This document shows positions 44,584 to 54,812 of a stretch of 64,000 nucleotides of DNA, piece by piece. Each line of letters starts with the position of its first letter. Within the stretch, counting starts at the first letter, position 1. The stretch is taken from positions 28,549 through 92,548 of the forward strand of contig MU603980.1 in NCBI GenBank assembly GCA_025201845.1. Reading direction: 5' to 3'. The notes beneath the pieces were generated by a model that worked only from the letters and a program-made list of their open reading frames with translations, was not told where the DNA came from and did not search any database. The position numbers and the translations under genes are program-made. The stretch is from Martensiomyces pterosporus (Eukaryota > Kickxellomycota > Kickxellomycetes > Kickxellales > Kickxellaceae).

Positions 44584-45057
44584 CCAGGCTCTCTCCTGTG
44601 CTTACCACACCCAACTCTTTTGTCTTGCCTCCTCAATACATCCTCTTTGGCTTTAGACAGCCAGGCTGGCTTGTTACACGACCCACCACGCATTCCCTCT
44701 GCCCCGCGGCTGTGGCCCTTTTGCTGAGCTGCAGCCACGTCGGCGTGCTGCCAGCCGGCTTGGCCCGCAGCCCCGCTCTCCACAGATGCGTGCTCTATGC
44801 CAGCTTGGCAGGAGCCCATGCATACACCGCTGACGGCATCCCCGAACCACTTGGGCGTGCACATGCGGCGCATATTAAAGCGCTCTTGGCGCGGAGCTTG
44901 TTCTAAAAATCAGCATGCTGCCCCTCTCTCCAGCCTCGCCTTGAATATACGTACTTTGCCTCCGCTCTCCAGCTTATTGCTTGGTCTGCCGCATCTGCAT
45001 TCTGTTCACATTTGTCTACCTCTCCCTTCTGATTTTCGCGCAGATTGCCTTTCAAAG
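44584..45057. other. Spacer between calnexin and HID1
   Basis: This is 474 bases on one strand holding the calnexin 3' end and a pyrimidine-rich HID1 leader at about 44960-45045. No gene is supported. Confidence 0.45.
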
Positions 45058-47949
45058 ATGGGAGGAGAAAACAGCAAATTGGCCTTTAGGAAATGCGTGT
45101 TCCGCCTTGCTGAGCAGCGGGTATGTCTACTTTGCTCCGCCCACAGAGCCGCGCCTTCTTGATGCACTGCAGCGCACCCGTTCAGGACAGCACTTAGCAA
45201 CCTGTCGATGTTCATGTTCTCTGTTGTGTAGAGCCTTCCTGACAGCGCAGAGGATGCCTGGAGCCCGGTAAGTGCCTTGCCATGCGCTGGCTTCTCCTTT
45301 GCGGGCTTTTAGCCGAGCCTGCACCTGTTTGCGGGTCCGTGTGTATGCAAGAACACCTCCACCCCACATGCCGCACACTCGTCTTGTTGCCAGCTGCTCA
45401 TCATCTATACTGTGTGGTGCCTGTTTCTCGCATAGTTTTGGCTCTTGCCAGAGGGCCCCCATGACGTGTTTTCTCTGGTTACGCCAGCTGACATTCGGCG
45501 GATTCGCGACAACGCCCAGGAAAACTTTATAAAGCTGACTGACAAAGTATTTGACCGCTTGCTGATGCTAAAGGCGGCTGCCGATTTGGCGAAGAACCAA
45601 GCCAACCTGAGGCAGCTGCTGAACTGCATACGCATACTCACTAGGCTGCTTCCGTTTGCATACGAGGCATGCCCAGATGGCAGCACGGTAGAGGACATTT
45701 TGCTGTGGACCCAGCGACCTCGGCCAGGCAGCGGCGCCGACTATGTACTGGGCAAGCAGCTAGTGGCAGCCGTGATCGATCTGCTGTTCACGTCAGGGTT
45801 CACCATCCCGCCTGCCACTGTAGGCGAGGACGCTGCTGTGCGCTACACCATATGGGAAAACGGGATTGGCCAGACCTCGTCTTTGGGCTCGTCCAAGGAG
45901 CACGTCAACAACCGAGTCGAAGTCATGCGTCTCCTTCTTGTTTTGTGCTCAAAGACAATGTACCTTTCGCCTGCACAGGCAGTCGCGCTCCCCAACCGGG
46001 CTCTGCACACGATCGCATACAACGCAAACAAAAAGATGGTGCTCTGCCTGCTATGCAGCCTGATCAACACAGCGCTGAAGGACCGCACGCAGGGATGGTC
46101 CATCCCGTACAGGAACACCTCGGCTCTGGACCCATCCGATGTCCTTTCGCTTCAGGCCATGCAGATGCTGTTTATTGTGCTTGATTACCAGGTCCCGCAG
46201 ACGAGGAAGGGCAAGGCACAGGCAGCAGGCGAAGGCAAAGGGCCCGATCCAAGCGCGGGTGCCAATGCGGGGAATGCCGATGCGGCTAGCAATGACGAGA
46301 ACACGCCATCGATGGTGCTGGTCACTAGCACAGCAACTGCCTCGCAAAACCTGTTTAGTATATTCATTGCCAAGCTCCACCGCAGTCAAGAGTTTGACTA
46401 CCTTGTCAGCAGCATTCTCCGTCTTCTCGAGGAGGCAATGAATGCGAATTTGTCGATATTGGCCTCGGTCACCAAGCAGCCCGCCAAGCACGCGATGCCG
46501 CAAGAAGCAGCGATTCTGCTCTGGTCCCTGCTTGAAAACAACAAGCTGTTCAAGGACTACGTCGTCGACCACAACAGCTCCCTCAGGCTTTTCTCGGTGC
46601 TGTTGTACTTTATGCTTAATGGGTACAATGACCCAGCACAGGCAGGCATGGTCCGCACAATCTCGCACATCCTCCACTACCTCTCTGAGGACAGCAGCTT
46701 TGCCACGCGACTGATGCAGCCGTTTGACCAGTCGATCTTGCCAAGTAACATGCGCGTTCCAGACACAGCGCTCACGCACGCAGACTTTATGATCAACACG
46801 GTCTTTACGCTGCTTAGTTCGTCAAAGCCCTACCTTATCCCCGTATACTCGGACCTGCTGCTTCTGGTGCGCAATGTCTCGCCGTATCTGACCCAAGTCA
46901 GCCAGACCACCGCAGACAAACTCGTGTCCCTGTTCGACATCATTTCGTCTCCAGCCTTTATAATCTCCGAGCCCTACCATGTAAGGTGGCTCATCTACTT
47001 GATCGAGGTCTTTGACTACGTCGTGCACTACCGCGTCGTGGACAACCCACATCTGATATACAGCATGGTCAAGTCGCGGTCGTGCTTCACGCGTCTGAAG
47101 GCATTCAGCCTGGCGGCGGCAGAAAAGGACCTTGCTGCGCTCCGCGAGAAGAAGAGCAAGGCCGACGCCAGGCGCACCATCGGCGGAACTAAGCCTCGCC
47201 AAACCAGCCCTGCAGCAGCAAGCGGCGCTCCAGAACCCGCCGCTGGCTCTGCAGCTTCCACAAGTGAGGACAGCAAGGGGGCCAGCACCAGCGATGGATC
47301 ATCCAGCCCCGCGCTGTCAGACAAGGCCCGCGGCAAGCTACCAGAAACTAAGCCCGCGTCGGCGTCGGCGAGAGCAGAGCAAGCACCGGGCCATCCAGCA
47401 TCTACGACGGCGATGCCGCGGTCTGGCAGCACTGCTGCTGGTGCACGCCAGTTCCAGCCCACTGCCGAGTGGGTATTTTCTTGGCTACCCGACCTGCCGC
47501 TCGACCCAATTATCGCAGTCCTTGATGCTCTGGCCGTGCACATCGACCACATAGCCCTACAGGTGCAGGCAGATGCTGAGGCTGCAGCAGCACCACGGAC
47601 ACTGAGCAGCCCAGGCCATGATGTAAAATCCAGCAGCCCTGCACAGAGCCAGTCTCTGCAGCAAGGCGAAACCGGAGATGGCGTCCATGCAGAGGCTGCT
47701 GCACCAGTGGCCAGCGACCCAACAAACACAGTCATCCAGTGGCTTAGCTCAGATGCCATGCTGAAGGTGCTCCCAGATCTCGAGGATTCGATGCCTGAGG
47801 TCAAGCCGCGCCTGCAGGGGCTAAGTCCTGCGCTGGTTGTCTGGTTCAGAAGCCTTTTGTGGAGCCTCATCTATGCCTCAGGGATGAAGCCGTTTGGGCT
47901 ATGGAAGAACACGCATGTGCGCCTGTTTGTCGTCAGGAGCGCGCAGTGA
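45058..47949 (+). CDS. HID1-family Golgi trafficking protein
   Basis: Homologue of HID1/DMC1 (Ftp105 in fission yeast), a peripheral protein of the medial/trans-Golgi involved in sorting and late secretory function. There are three phase-0 exons, 45058-45120, 45232-45267 (36 bases) and 45436-47949, giving 870 aa. The joined N terminus is MGGENSKLAFRKCVFRLAEQ, followed by SLPDSAEDAWSP then FWLLPEGPHDVFSLVTPADI. It matches the human start (MG...SKLNFRK) and keeps Gly2 for N-myristoylation. Other family blocks are LNCIRILTRLLPFAYE, DLLFTSGFTIP and LLLVLCSKTMYL. A Ser/Ala-rich linker at about 590-675 is probably disordered. The C terminus resumes with EWVFSWLPDLPLDPI and ends in LWKNTHVRLFVVRS, typical of the family. 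Confidence 0.92.
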
Positions 47950-48462
47950 GACTGGAGCTGAATGCAGCAGCAGCCCCCTCTTCATTCCTTGCACCAGCAG
48001 TAGCCCCCTTTACTGGCTTGGCAAATGTAGCGGTCCTTTTTTTAGATTCCAGCATCGGCGTGCCGGTGTGTGTTCACATGAAGCAGAAGAGCCCATTGTG
48101 TGCGCCTTGCTGCGTCGGCCAATTTAGGCACTTTCCATACTTGAGCAGTATTACATTGTTGGCATTTATTGGGCTACAAGGAGGGACGAGCAAGCCGGTG
48201 GCCAAGGCGCTGTCTGTGCCGATCGCTGTGGCGTCTGGATTGAATAGCCAGCTGAGACGCAATGTTCCAGGCCAAGCAGCAGCGCCGTTTGAGGCACACT
48301 GCACTTAAATTGGAGCAGCAGGCAGCGCAGTGCTCTGACTCCTCGTCCTCCTCCAGCTGCCTTTTTCTCAAGCAAGCGCATCAAATTTCCCTCATCACAG
48401 CGACGGCTCAAACCTCTGATACACACCTGCGTTTGCCTTGCCATTTCAAGCTGCCAGCCAAC
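47950..48462. other. Spacer between HID1 and the cysteine-rich gene
   Basis: This is 513 bases. Sequence with no feature I can name is followed by a leader region before the secreted-protein start at 48463. Confidence 0.4.
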
Positions 48463-48807
48463 ATGACCAAGTACCTTGCCGTTGCCCTGCTCACTCTGGC
48501 GTCTGTGCTGCATGCCGCACCCAATTCCGCCAGCTCCAGTGGCTCCTACGACGCGGCTAAATGCCCGGATCCAAGCAAGTGCTACCACGATACGATAAGG
48601 CCGGTGTGCAGCCCTGGCGTGCCGTGTCCTCAGTGGGTGCGTGCCGTGATTGCATGCGCCTGGAACTGCGGCAATACACACTTGCCTGCGGAGTGCACTC
48701 AGCGGTGCAAGCCCTGCAAAGCGGAGGTCTGCTCAGACATATGCGATTGCGAGATCGTTTGCCCGGCTACCGGCTCCTGCACTGCACCGCCGCTGCCTTC
48801 GTCCTAA
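48463..48807 (+). CDS. Small secreted cysteine-rich protein, unknown
   Basis: Predicted 114-aa secreted protein of unknown function, single exon. Residues 1-18 (MTKYLAVALLTLASVLHA) form a clear signal peptide with a likely cut after VLHA. The roughly 96-residue mature part contains 14 cysteines, all from about residue 35 onward, in a pattern including CPDPSKC, CSPGVPC, CAWNC, CKPC, CSDICDC and CPATGSC. An even number suggests up to seven disulphides. There is no transmembrane helix after the signal and no obvious GPI-attachment tail. I do not recognise the pattern; it is not hydrophobin, CFEM, defensin or LysM as I know them. Small secreted cysteine-rich proteins often act at the cell surface or outside. 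Function is unknown. Confidence 0.75.
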   Translation: MTKYLAVALLTLASVLHAAPNSASSSGSYDAAKCPDPSKCYHDTIRPVCSPGVPCPQWVRAVIACAWNCGNTHLPAECTQRCKPCKAEVCSDICDCEIVCPATGSCTAPPLPSS

Positions 48808-49096
48808 GCAGGCATGCACTTGGGCGCTCTTTTTCCAGCCAGGTAGCGGCTCCAAAGCCACAGTAGTAGTACGGCTGTAGAAGGACAGGCTGAGTAGTGA
48901 CGCCGTAATTCGGGATTCAACAAAGACGTATAGGATTATTTAGATAGAGGGCCAGCCAGGCCATTAAGTGTGGTAGAGAAAAGGCGAGGGATGCGGAGCG
49001 GGCTTCCACATCCGCCATCCACACACAAAGCAAATAGAGAAAGAGAAAGAAGGGAGAAAAGATAGAAAGGATCTGGGGGCAAGCTGGCCGCTCCAT

Positions 49097-50506
49097 TTAT
49101 TGCTCCTCAGCAATGGCGTGCTCGTTGATGGACTCGAGGCTGGCCATGAGGTGGGCGTTGGCAATGCGACGCTCGCGCTCGGCCTCCAGCTGTCCGTAGA
49201 GGAGATAGAGGGCCTTCTCGTTGCACTCGGGCGTGCCCGTGATGGTGAACAGGCGCTCGCCGCCCTCGCTCTCGGAGGCCTTGGCGATGGAGATGCGCGA
49301 GCCGGAGAGGCGGCGGATCTCGGTGATGCGCGAGCCGCCCTTGCCGATGATGCACCCGACCATGTCGCCAGGGATTGCGATTTCCTGGGTGCGGATGTTG
49401 GTGACCAGGGCGGCGGGGTCGATGCCGCGCTGGGCCTGGACGCTGACTGACTGGGAGCGAAGACGCGAGCCAGCAAGGGCAGTGGCGTGGGGCACGTATC
49501 CAGGAGGGGTGATTGCGCCAGAGTCGTGGGCGGCTGGGAAGGCGACAGAGCGGCGGGGCGGCATGGGCATGGACGAGGTGAGGAACTCGGCAGGGTTGCT
49601 GGCGCGGGTGACAGACACAGTGTGCGAGCGGTGGCGGCTGAGGGTGGCAGCAACAGAGGACACAGGGGCAGCAGGCACGCGGTCAATGTCGGAGTGGGTA
49701 AAGTCGACGGACGCACGCATGTTGTTGACGTAGGGGTTCGAAGTCGACGACACAGTGGGGACGCGGGTCGCTGGGTTGTAGAGGACGGTGCCGACGCCGC
49801 GCTCCCAGTCCTCAATGAGGCACTTTCCAATCTCCTCGATGGCAATGCGGATGGCCTCGACGCTGCCGTGGACCTCAACCACGCGCTCGGTCGACTGAGG
49901 GAGCATCTCCTTGGTAGCCACAAGGCGGGCGTTGGAGGTGTCTTGGATGTGCTTGATCTTGAGGCCCTGGCGGCCGATGATGGTTCCCATCAGGTTGTGC
50001 GAGATGAGGATGCGCACAACGGTCTGAAGAGGCGGGGTTGTTGGCTGGAGCCCAGGGTGGGTGGCAACAGCCATAGGGTTCTCGACCAGCGTCTGCGCAA
50101 CCAGCTGGTACGCATGCGCAACGTTGACCAGGAAGCCGGTGACCGAGAGGACACGGTCGTGGACACCAGGGACCACCTTTGAGACGCCTGCCTTGACGTT
50201 GGCAACGTCACGCAGATCGGCAACGTTCTTTCCGCCCTTGCCAATGATGACGCCAGCCTCCTTGGTCGACACGAGGGCGCGCAGGGTGAGCTGCGTGTCC
50301 TGAATCGATGGCGCGCCGGCAGTCTTGGTCAGGTCAGCAGTCGACGAATTGGCGCTGTCGTGCTCGGAAGAGCTGCTGCCGGGGTCGGGGAAGGGTGCCT
50401 TCACATCGGGGTTGCTGGCGCCATTGGCAGCGGCTCCGCTGCCGCCGAGGTCGAGAGAAGCAAGCCTCTCGGCAGTGCTGTCGGCTCCGTTGGAGTACTG
50501 GGACAT
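49097..50506 (-). CDS. Triple KH-domain RNA-binding protein (PCBP/Rnc1-like)
   Basis: RNA-binding protein of the poly(rC)-binding type, related to fission-yeast Rnc1, budding-yeast Pbp2/Hek2 and animal PCBP/hnRNP K. The coding part is one exon of 469 aa. The three KH domains each have an intact GxxG loop. KH1 is at about 72-145 (GVIIGKGGKNV), KH2 at about 160-232 (GTIIGRQGLKI) and KH3 at about 372-440 (GCIIGKGGSRI). A Ser/Pro/Arg-rich spacer of about 130 residues separates KH2 and KH3, the PCBP layout. The N-terminal 60 residues are low-complexity. A likely 5' UTR intron (50899-50516) precedes the start. Which of the PCBP-like paralogues it matches cannot be told by eye. Confidence 0.92.
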   Translation of the reverse strand: MSQYSNGADSTAERLASLDLGGSGAAANGASNPDVKAPFPDPGSSSSEHDSANSSTADLTKTAGAPSIQDTQLTLRALVSTKEAGVIIGKGGKNVADLRDVANVKAGVSKVVPGVHDRVLSVTGFLVNVAHAYQLVAQTLVENPMAVATHPGLQPTTPPLQTVVRILISHNLMGTIIGRQGLKIKHIQDTSNARLVATKEMLPQSTERVVEVHGSVEAIRIAIEEIGKCLIEDWERGVGTVLYNPATRVPTVSSTSNPYVNNMRASVDFTHSDIDRVPAAPVSSVAATLSRHRSHTVSVTRASNPAEFLTSSMPMPPRRSVAFPAAHDSGAITPPGYVPHATALAGSRLRSQSVSVQAQRGIDPAALVTNIRTQEIAIPGDMVGCIIGKGGSRITEIRRLSGSRISIAKASESEGGERLFTITGTPECNEKALYLLYGQLEAERERRIANAHLMASLESINEHAIAEEQ

Positions 50507-50515
50507 TGCTGGTAG

Positions 50516-50899
50516 CTATACAAAGAAAAAGAGCAGCAGCTGTATGCAGAATAGCATGCTCAGTACCAGAGGCCTCAAGGAAAAAGCACATGCACAGCAA
50601 GGCAAACAAACAGACAAGACTCCACGCACAGTAATCCGCACCCCTCTTCTCTGGCACTTGGCGGCCTGGACAAGCAGTATACGCAGGCAGGGGGACGGAG
50701 TGGGCTAGGCATGCGGGAGAGGGGGGCATGTAAACAAGCGTCGAGGCTAAATGCCGCGCGCATCCCACACCGCCCTTCTCCTACTGCGCTGCTGGCCAAG
50801 CCCTGCCGCCGTGTTTGGCAGTGCCTCACACATGCCAGGGGAGGTTATCACGGCAGCACCGCCTGGGCGCGAGCACCAGCGGCAGCAATAAAAACGTAC
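50516..50899 (-). other. Probable 5' UTR intron of the KH gene
   Basis: On the minus strand an AAAG|GTACGT donor (intron from 50899) and a TTTGTATAG acceptor (ending 50516) bracket 384 bases. The acceptor lies nine bases before the KH start codon. A CT-rich (minus-strand) tract at 51120-51330, like the leaders of other genes here, may mark transcription start. It is inferred from consensus only. Confidence 0.45.
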
Positions 50900-51779
50900 C
50901 TTTAAGGAAGTAGACTCGAAAGCGTGTTTTGGGGGGGGGGTTATGCAAAGAGCGTTGCGGCTGAGAAAAAAAGACGGAAATAAAGCCGATTTCAGAGGAG
51001 CGGGCCTAATTTGCTATTTTTTGTTGTTTTGTTTCTAGATGTGCGTGCGCGTAGACAGCCAGGGCAGGCGGTTAGTATGCAATGTGCTGGCTAACAAGCT
51101 GGTGCGGGCGGACGCAAGGAGGACGGCTCTGCGGCGAAAAGAGAGGGGAGAACAGAAGGGTGTGTGAGAATGAAGGCAGGAGAAATGAGGAGCGAGAGCA
51201 GAGGAGTGGAGGTGGGTGTGAGTGTGAGTGGGCTAATGAGAGGAGAGATGGGAGAAAGAGAGAAGCGGATTCAGAGAGGCGACTATAATTACAAAGTCGG
51301 AAGGGGTGAGGTAGAGGAAGTGGAGTGGAGGAGGAATGTGCAAGCGCCTGCATCTTTTTCTCAAGGCGGGCGCTGTGCCGCAGAGCAGCAGCCATTGGCA
51401 CAGGGGCTGCCGCTGCTGCACCCCGCGGAAGGAATTTTTCAGCCAGCGTGGGCTGGGCAGGACTGAGCCAGCGAGCCATCACCACACCACTCCATGTCCA
51501 AAACAAACAGAAAAACATTTCCTGGCTGCACGCGTGCAATTGGCTGTGCTTCGGCGGTTCTCCTGTCCCGTGACGCATGCATTCCAGACATAACTTTGGC
51601 TGTGTCGCCTGCCAGACATGCACGGCGGGCGGGCCGTGTTTTGGGCTTCTTATCTGGCCTCCTGCAGCGCCTTCGTTTCGTCCATCCACGCCTGCGTCCA
51701 GGGCACACGCCTCTCTCCCCTCTCCCTTTCTCCCTCTCTCCTGCTTGTTTCCGTGCACTCTAAGCTAACGCGCCGCTCC
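50900..51779. promoter_or_regulatory. Divergent promoter region of the KH gene and the hydrolase
   Basis: This region has a G-run at about 50931-50941 and a roughly 200-base GA-rich tract (51120-51330) that is CT-rich on the minus strand. A pyrimidine-rich tract at about 51700-51750 precedes the hydrolase. No gene is supported. Confidence 0.5.
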
Positions 51780-52898
51780 ATGTTTGCAGACACCTTTGCA
51801 CTGTCATGCTTTGTGCCCTCGCGGCTCGACGGCCGGGCGCTCGAAGCGCACGTAACCATCACCAACTCGTACGACCGTGCTGGCTCCTCGCTTGCAGCGG
51901 CCTCTGGCAGCAAAAACCATGGCGGCAGATCCGACGCGCAGAGGGCCATTGTCTATCTCCACCCATACCCGCCGCTGGGAGGACAGGTGCGGAACAACGT
52001 CGTGCACGAGCTGAGCAGCCGCTTCGACAGGCGAGTGTCGCTGACCATAGCCTTCAACCTGAGGGGTGCAGGCAAGTCGGAGGGCAAGACCTCCTGGACC
52101 GGATCCCTTGAGCAGGAGGACCTGCGCACTATACTAGATGCCATCGCCAGCCAGCAGCTCGCACTCCACACACAGCGGCATTCGCCTGAGGAACGCCGCT
52201 CGATCATTTTGCAGATGCAGGCACGAGGCTTTGCTGGATCCGAGGCGAGCGCCGACTCGCTGGCAGCAGTGCCGTTGCCGCATGTATCGCAGGTTCTTCT
52301 ATGCGGATACAGCTATGGATCTGTTATTGCATCGTCCATCGCTCCCAGCGACTACCCCAGCCTAACCCTCGACTATGCCTATGTCAGTTTCCCGTACAGC
52401 GTGCTGTGGGCTCTGACCATGCACAGGCGTGGCCAGTACTTGCAGCAGATCATAGCCACTGTTAGTGAATCCGCCGTCTCCTTTGCAAAGCAGGACTGCC
52501 TGACACATGCCGGTACTGGTGCCACAGCTGCCAGCACAATAACTGTGGGCACAGATTCAAGCACCGAGGTCGATAGCAGCAGCAGCAGCAGCAATGCCAA
52601 TCTCAATGGCAACGGCCGTGATGGCGCAGCCAGCCAGACATCCCGCACAGTGTTTGTCGCTGGTACCTCAGACATATTTACATCCATTTCTGCGTATGAC
52701 AAGTGGTGGAGCCAGCTGCGAAGCAAGGCAACGCAGGCTGTTCAAGCAGCGCTGGGCGTCCAACCAAGTGTCGCAGGCCATGCTGTTGACCGTGCCCTGA
52801 CCACCGCAAGAATAGAGAATGCCGACCATGGCTGGCTCCGGCGTGAGTGCGAGATCTCGGATGTGATTGAGAACTGGTGGTGGGGCAGCACTGCATGA
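51780..52898 (+). CDS. Alpha/beta hydrolase, COG2945-like
   Basis: Predicted serine hydrolase of the alpha/beta fold, 372 aa, single exon. I start at MFADTFALSCFVPSRLDG; the open frame continues upstream without convincing protein sequence. The pattern IVYLHPYPPLGGQVRNNVV, then FNLRGAGKSEG, then the nucleophile elbow CGYSYGS resembles bacterial and plant COG2945-type hydrolases. The likely triad is S178 (GYSYG), D298 (VAGTSDIF) and H350 (NADHGW). A Ser/Asn-rich insertion (about 260-285) sits between the core and the Asp strand. There is no signal peptide or membrane segment, so a cytosolic enzyme is expected. The substrate is unknown. It is convergent with VPS36, leaving a 219-base gap. Confidence 0.85.
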   Translation: MFADTFALSCFVPSRLDGRALEAHVTITNSYDRAGSSLAAASGSKNHGGRSDAQRAIVYLHPYPPLGGQVRNNVVHELSSRFDRRVSLTIAFNLRGAGKSEGKTSWTGSLEQEDLRTILDAIASQQLALHTQRHSPEERRSIILQMQARGFAGSEASADSLAAVPLPHVSQVLLCGYSYGSVIASSIAPSDYPSLTLDYAYVSFPYSVLWALTMHRRGQYLQQIIATVSESAVSFAKQDCLTHAGTGATAASTITVGTDSSTEVDSSSSSSNANLNGNGRDGAASQTSRTVFVAGTSDIFTSISAYDKWWSQLRSKATQAVQAALGVQPSVAGHAVDRALTTARIENADHGWLRRECEISDVIENWWWGSTA

Positions 52899-53117
52899 AT
52901 TACCGGGCCTGCCAACTGAACTCGTCGGACAAGCCCGCTGCTTTCTCTCCAGTAGCTAGCTGCTTCCGGTTCTTGCTCTTGCTTTTGTAATTTAGTATTA
53001 TACTGGAGCCACGCACACCCTTGTTCTTTAGCAGATTGCAGCACGTAGAGAGGGCAGCCAAACAGCACCATTTTGTGCAAAACGGCAAAAAAAAAAATGC
53101 CTGCCGCTCACCCCGAG

Positions 53118-54812
53118 TCAGTGCGCTGCATGCCCAAGAAAGACATTTGGATAGAACCGAATGCCCTCAACGCTCTCATCTCGGCACACACGGCCGGCGC
53201 GTTCGCACAGCCATAAATGCTCCTCAGCTAGTGTTAGCGGACACTCCTCAATCGTCGCCAGATCGTTTGCTGTGATGGGCCCAAAGCTGCTTACGTAGCT
53301 GTCGATTCGGCTGATTATCGACGCATCGCTTGCAGAGCTTGCATCCTCCAGCACAAGCAGGCCGCTTGGGTACTGGCGAAGCCGAAGCAGCAGGTTGAGC
53401 TGCTCAAACTTTCTGCACGCCTGGACAAAGTCGGCTGGGTAGACAAGCGAGAACTCGCGCGCACGATTGTATAGACAGTACGCATCGACAAGAGCAACCG
53501 TCCCACCGCTTTGGGACACGTAATTCTCAAGGTACTCGCACAGCTCGCGCGCAAGCTCCTCGTGGAACACTGCACCTGCAGTGTCCTTTGTGACAGGACT
53601 GTCAATTCCCAGGTCTAGAAGGTACTGCTTGAACGCATCGGCTCGCTCGGCATTATCCTCATCGCCGTCGCCCTTGCCCTTGCTGCGCAGCTTGCTGGCA
53701 GCGGGCGAGTTCAGCTGAGTAGCAATGTGCTCAGCCAGCCCAACAATCTCATTTGCCTTTGCGACCAGCGCATCGAGGTCCGAAAAGGCCGTGTTGAGCG
53801 CCGCATCCCTTGCGCGCTCGCTCTCATGTGCTGCACTAACAATAGTTGAGATGCCGCCAATAGTTGGCCGGCGCTCTCCAGCAAAGGGCGCGCCTGCCGT
53901 CATGGATGACTGGGCCGTCGGTGACTCTAGGGAGACACCAGCACTGGCAGCAGTCCAAGCTTTATCGCTGATGGCCTCCTTGAGTGCGCTGTAAAAGGAC
54001 GACGACCCGCCAGCTCGGAAGGACAGCTTGATAGGCTCGTTAGCTGCATCGCCATCGCTGTCGGCCGACTCTTGCCCCGTCGAAGACATCCGCCGTGGGA
54101 TGACATCTCTGACTCCAAACTCGCCCTGCTGGCCTGAGTCTGGCGGTAGGAGCACGTTGTCGCACATCTCGCATCGGGCCATGCTTGCGTGGTTGTCAAA
54201 TGTGCACACGGGACAAGCAATAGACTGCTCCGAGTCGTCTATCAGGCTGCCTCGGCTGCCGCTGGCGTATGGACCACTACGCATCCCATTGGCTCTAGCC
54301 ATTGGCTCTTGAGCTGGAACCCCGCACAGGCCACACTTCGACACGCCTCTGTTGACGTGGTCGCAGATAGTGCACTTCCACTGGAGCTGGCTAATATCAG
54401 GCACAGACTTTGAGTGGGCAACACCGGGTGGATTTGGTGCCATGCCTGGTGCTCCATTCATGTATTGCACTCGGCCGTTGCGGCTGGGCTCGGCCGCTGG
54501 CGCTGATGTCTGGCTGCCGCTGCCGCCTGTCGCTGGGTTGAGGTAGATGTGGATTTTGGCCGAGGAGTACAGAAACCCGCTGTGCGCTGAGCACCGCTGA
54601 ATCCTCGATATATCAAGCGCCAGCGACCTGTGCCGAGGGAGAAGCTGGTCGACGTACACTATGCGGTGAGTTGTCAGGTATACCGTGCCGCTATCATGCT
54701 CTTCGTCTCGCTCGGCGCCCTTGTACAGCCCTACTTTGTTTTGAATGCTGACTATCTTTTCGCCGTTCTCCAGCAGCGGCCGGAGTGTTGGTGCTAGCTC
54801 AACAGGATCCAT
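53118..54812 (-). CDS. VPS36: ESCRT-II subunit VPS36
   Basis: ESCRT-II component that binds phosphoinositides and ubiquitinated cargo during multivesicular-body sorting. It is a single exon of 564 aa. The GLUE domain begins at residue 1 and includes TVYLTTHRIVYVDQ, ALDISRIQRCSAHSGFLYSS and AKIHIYL. It breaks off near 91 and resumes near 261 (IKLSFRAGGSSSFYSALKEA). The break carries two NZF fingers: NZF1 with C147, C150, C160 and C163 (after QW), and NZF2 with C200, C203, C214 and C217. Only NZF2 has the Thr-Phe dipeptide used for ubiquitin binding. The rest is the EAP30-type winged-helix region. This split GLUE with two fingers is the budding-yeast arrangement. Confidence 0.94.
   Translation of the reverse strand: MDPVELAPTLRPLLENGEKIVSIQNKVGLYKGAERDEEHDSGTVYLTTHRIVYVDQLLPRHRSLALDISRIQRCSAHSGFLYSSAKIHIYLNPATGGSGSQTSAPAAEPSRNGRVQYMNGAPGMAPNPPGVAHSKSVPDISQLQWKCTICDHVNRGVSKCGLCGVPAQEPMARANGMRSGPYASGSRGSLIDDSEQSIACPVCTFDNHASMARCEMCDNVLLPPDSGQQGEFGVRDVIPRRMSSTGQESADSDGDAANEPIKLSFRAGGSSSFYSALKEAISDKAWTAASAGVSLESPTAQSSMTAGAPFAGERRPTIGGISTIVSAAHESERARDAALNTAFSDLDALVAKANEIVGLAEHIATQLNSPAASKLRSKGKGDGDEDNAERADAFKQYLLDLGIDSPVTKDTAGAVFHEELARELCEYLENYVSQSGGTVALVDAYCLYNRAREFSLVYPADFVQACRKFEQLNLLLRLRQYPSGLLVLEDASSASDASIISRIDSYVSSFGPITANDLATIEECPLTLAEEHLWLCERAGRVCRDESVEGIRFYPNVFLGHAAH

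Noticed and set aside
50931..50941. G-run as a possible G-quadruplex
   Set aside because: It is a single run without further G-tracts nearby; it is probably a simple homopolymer.
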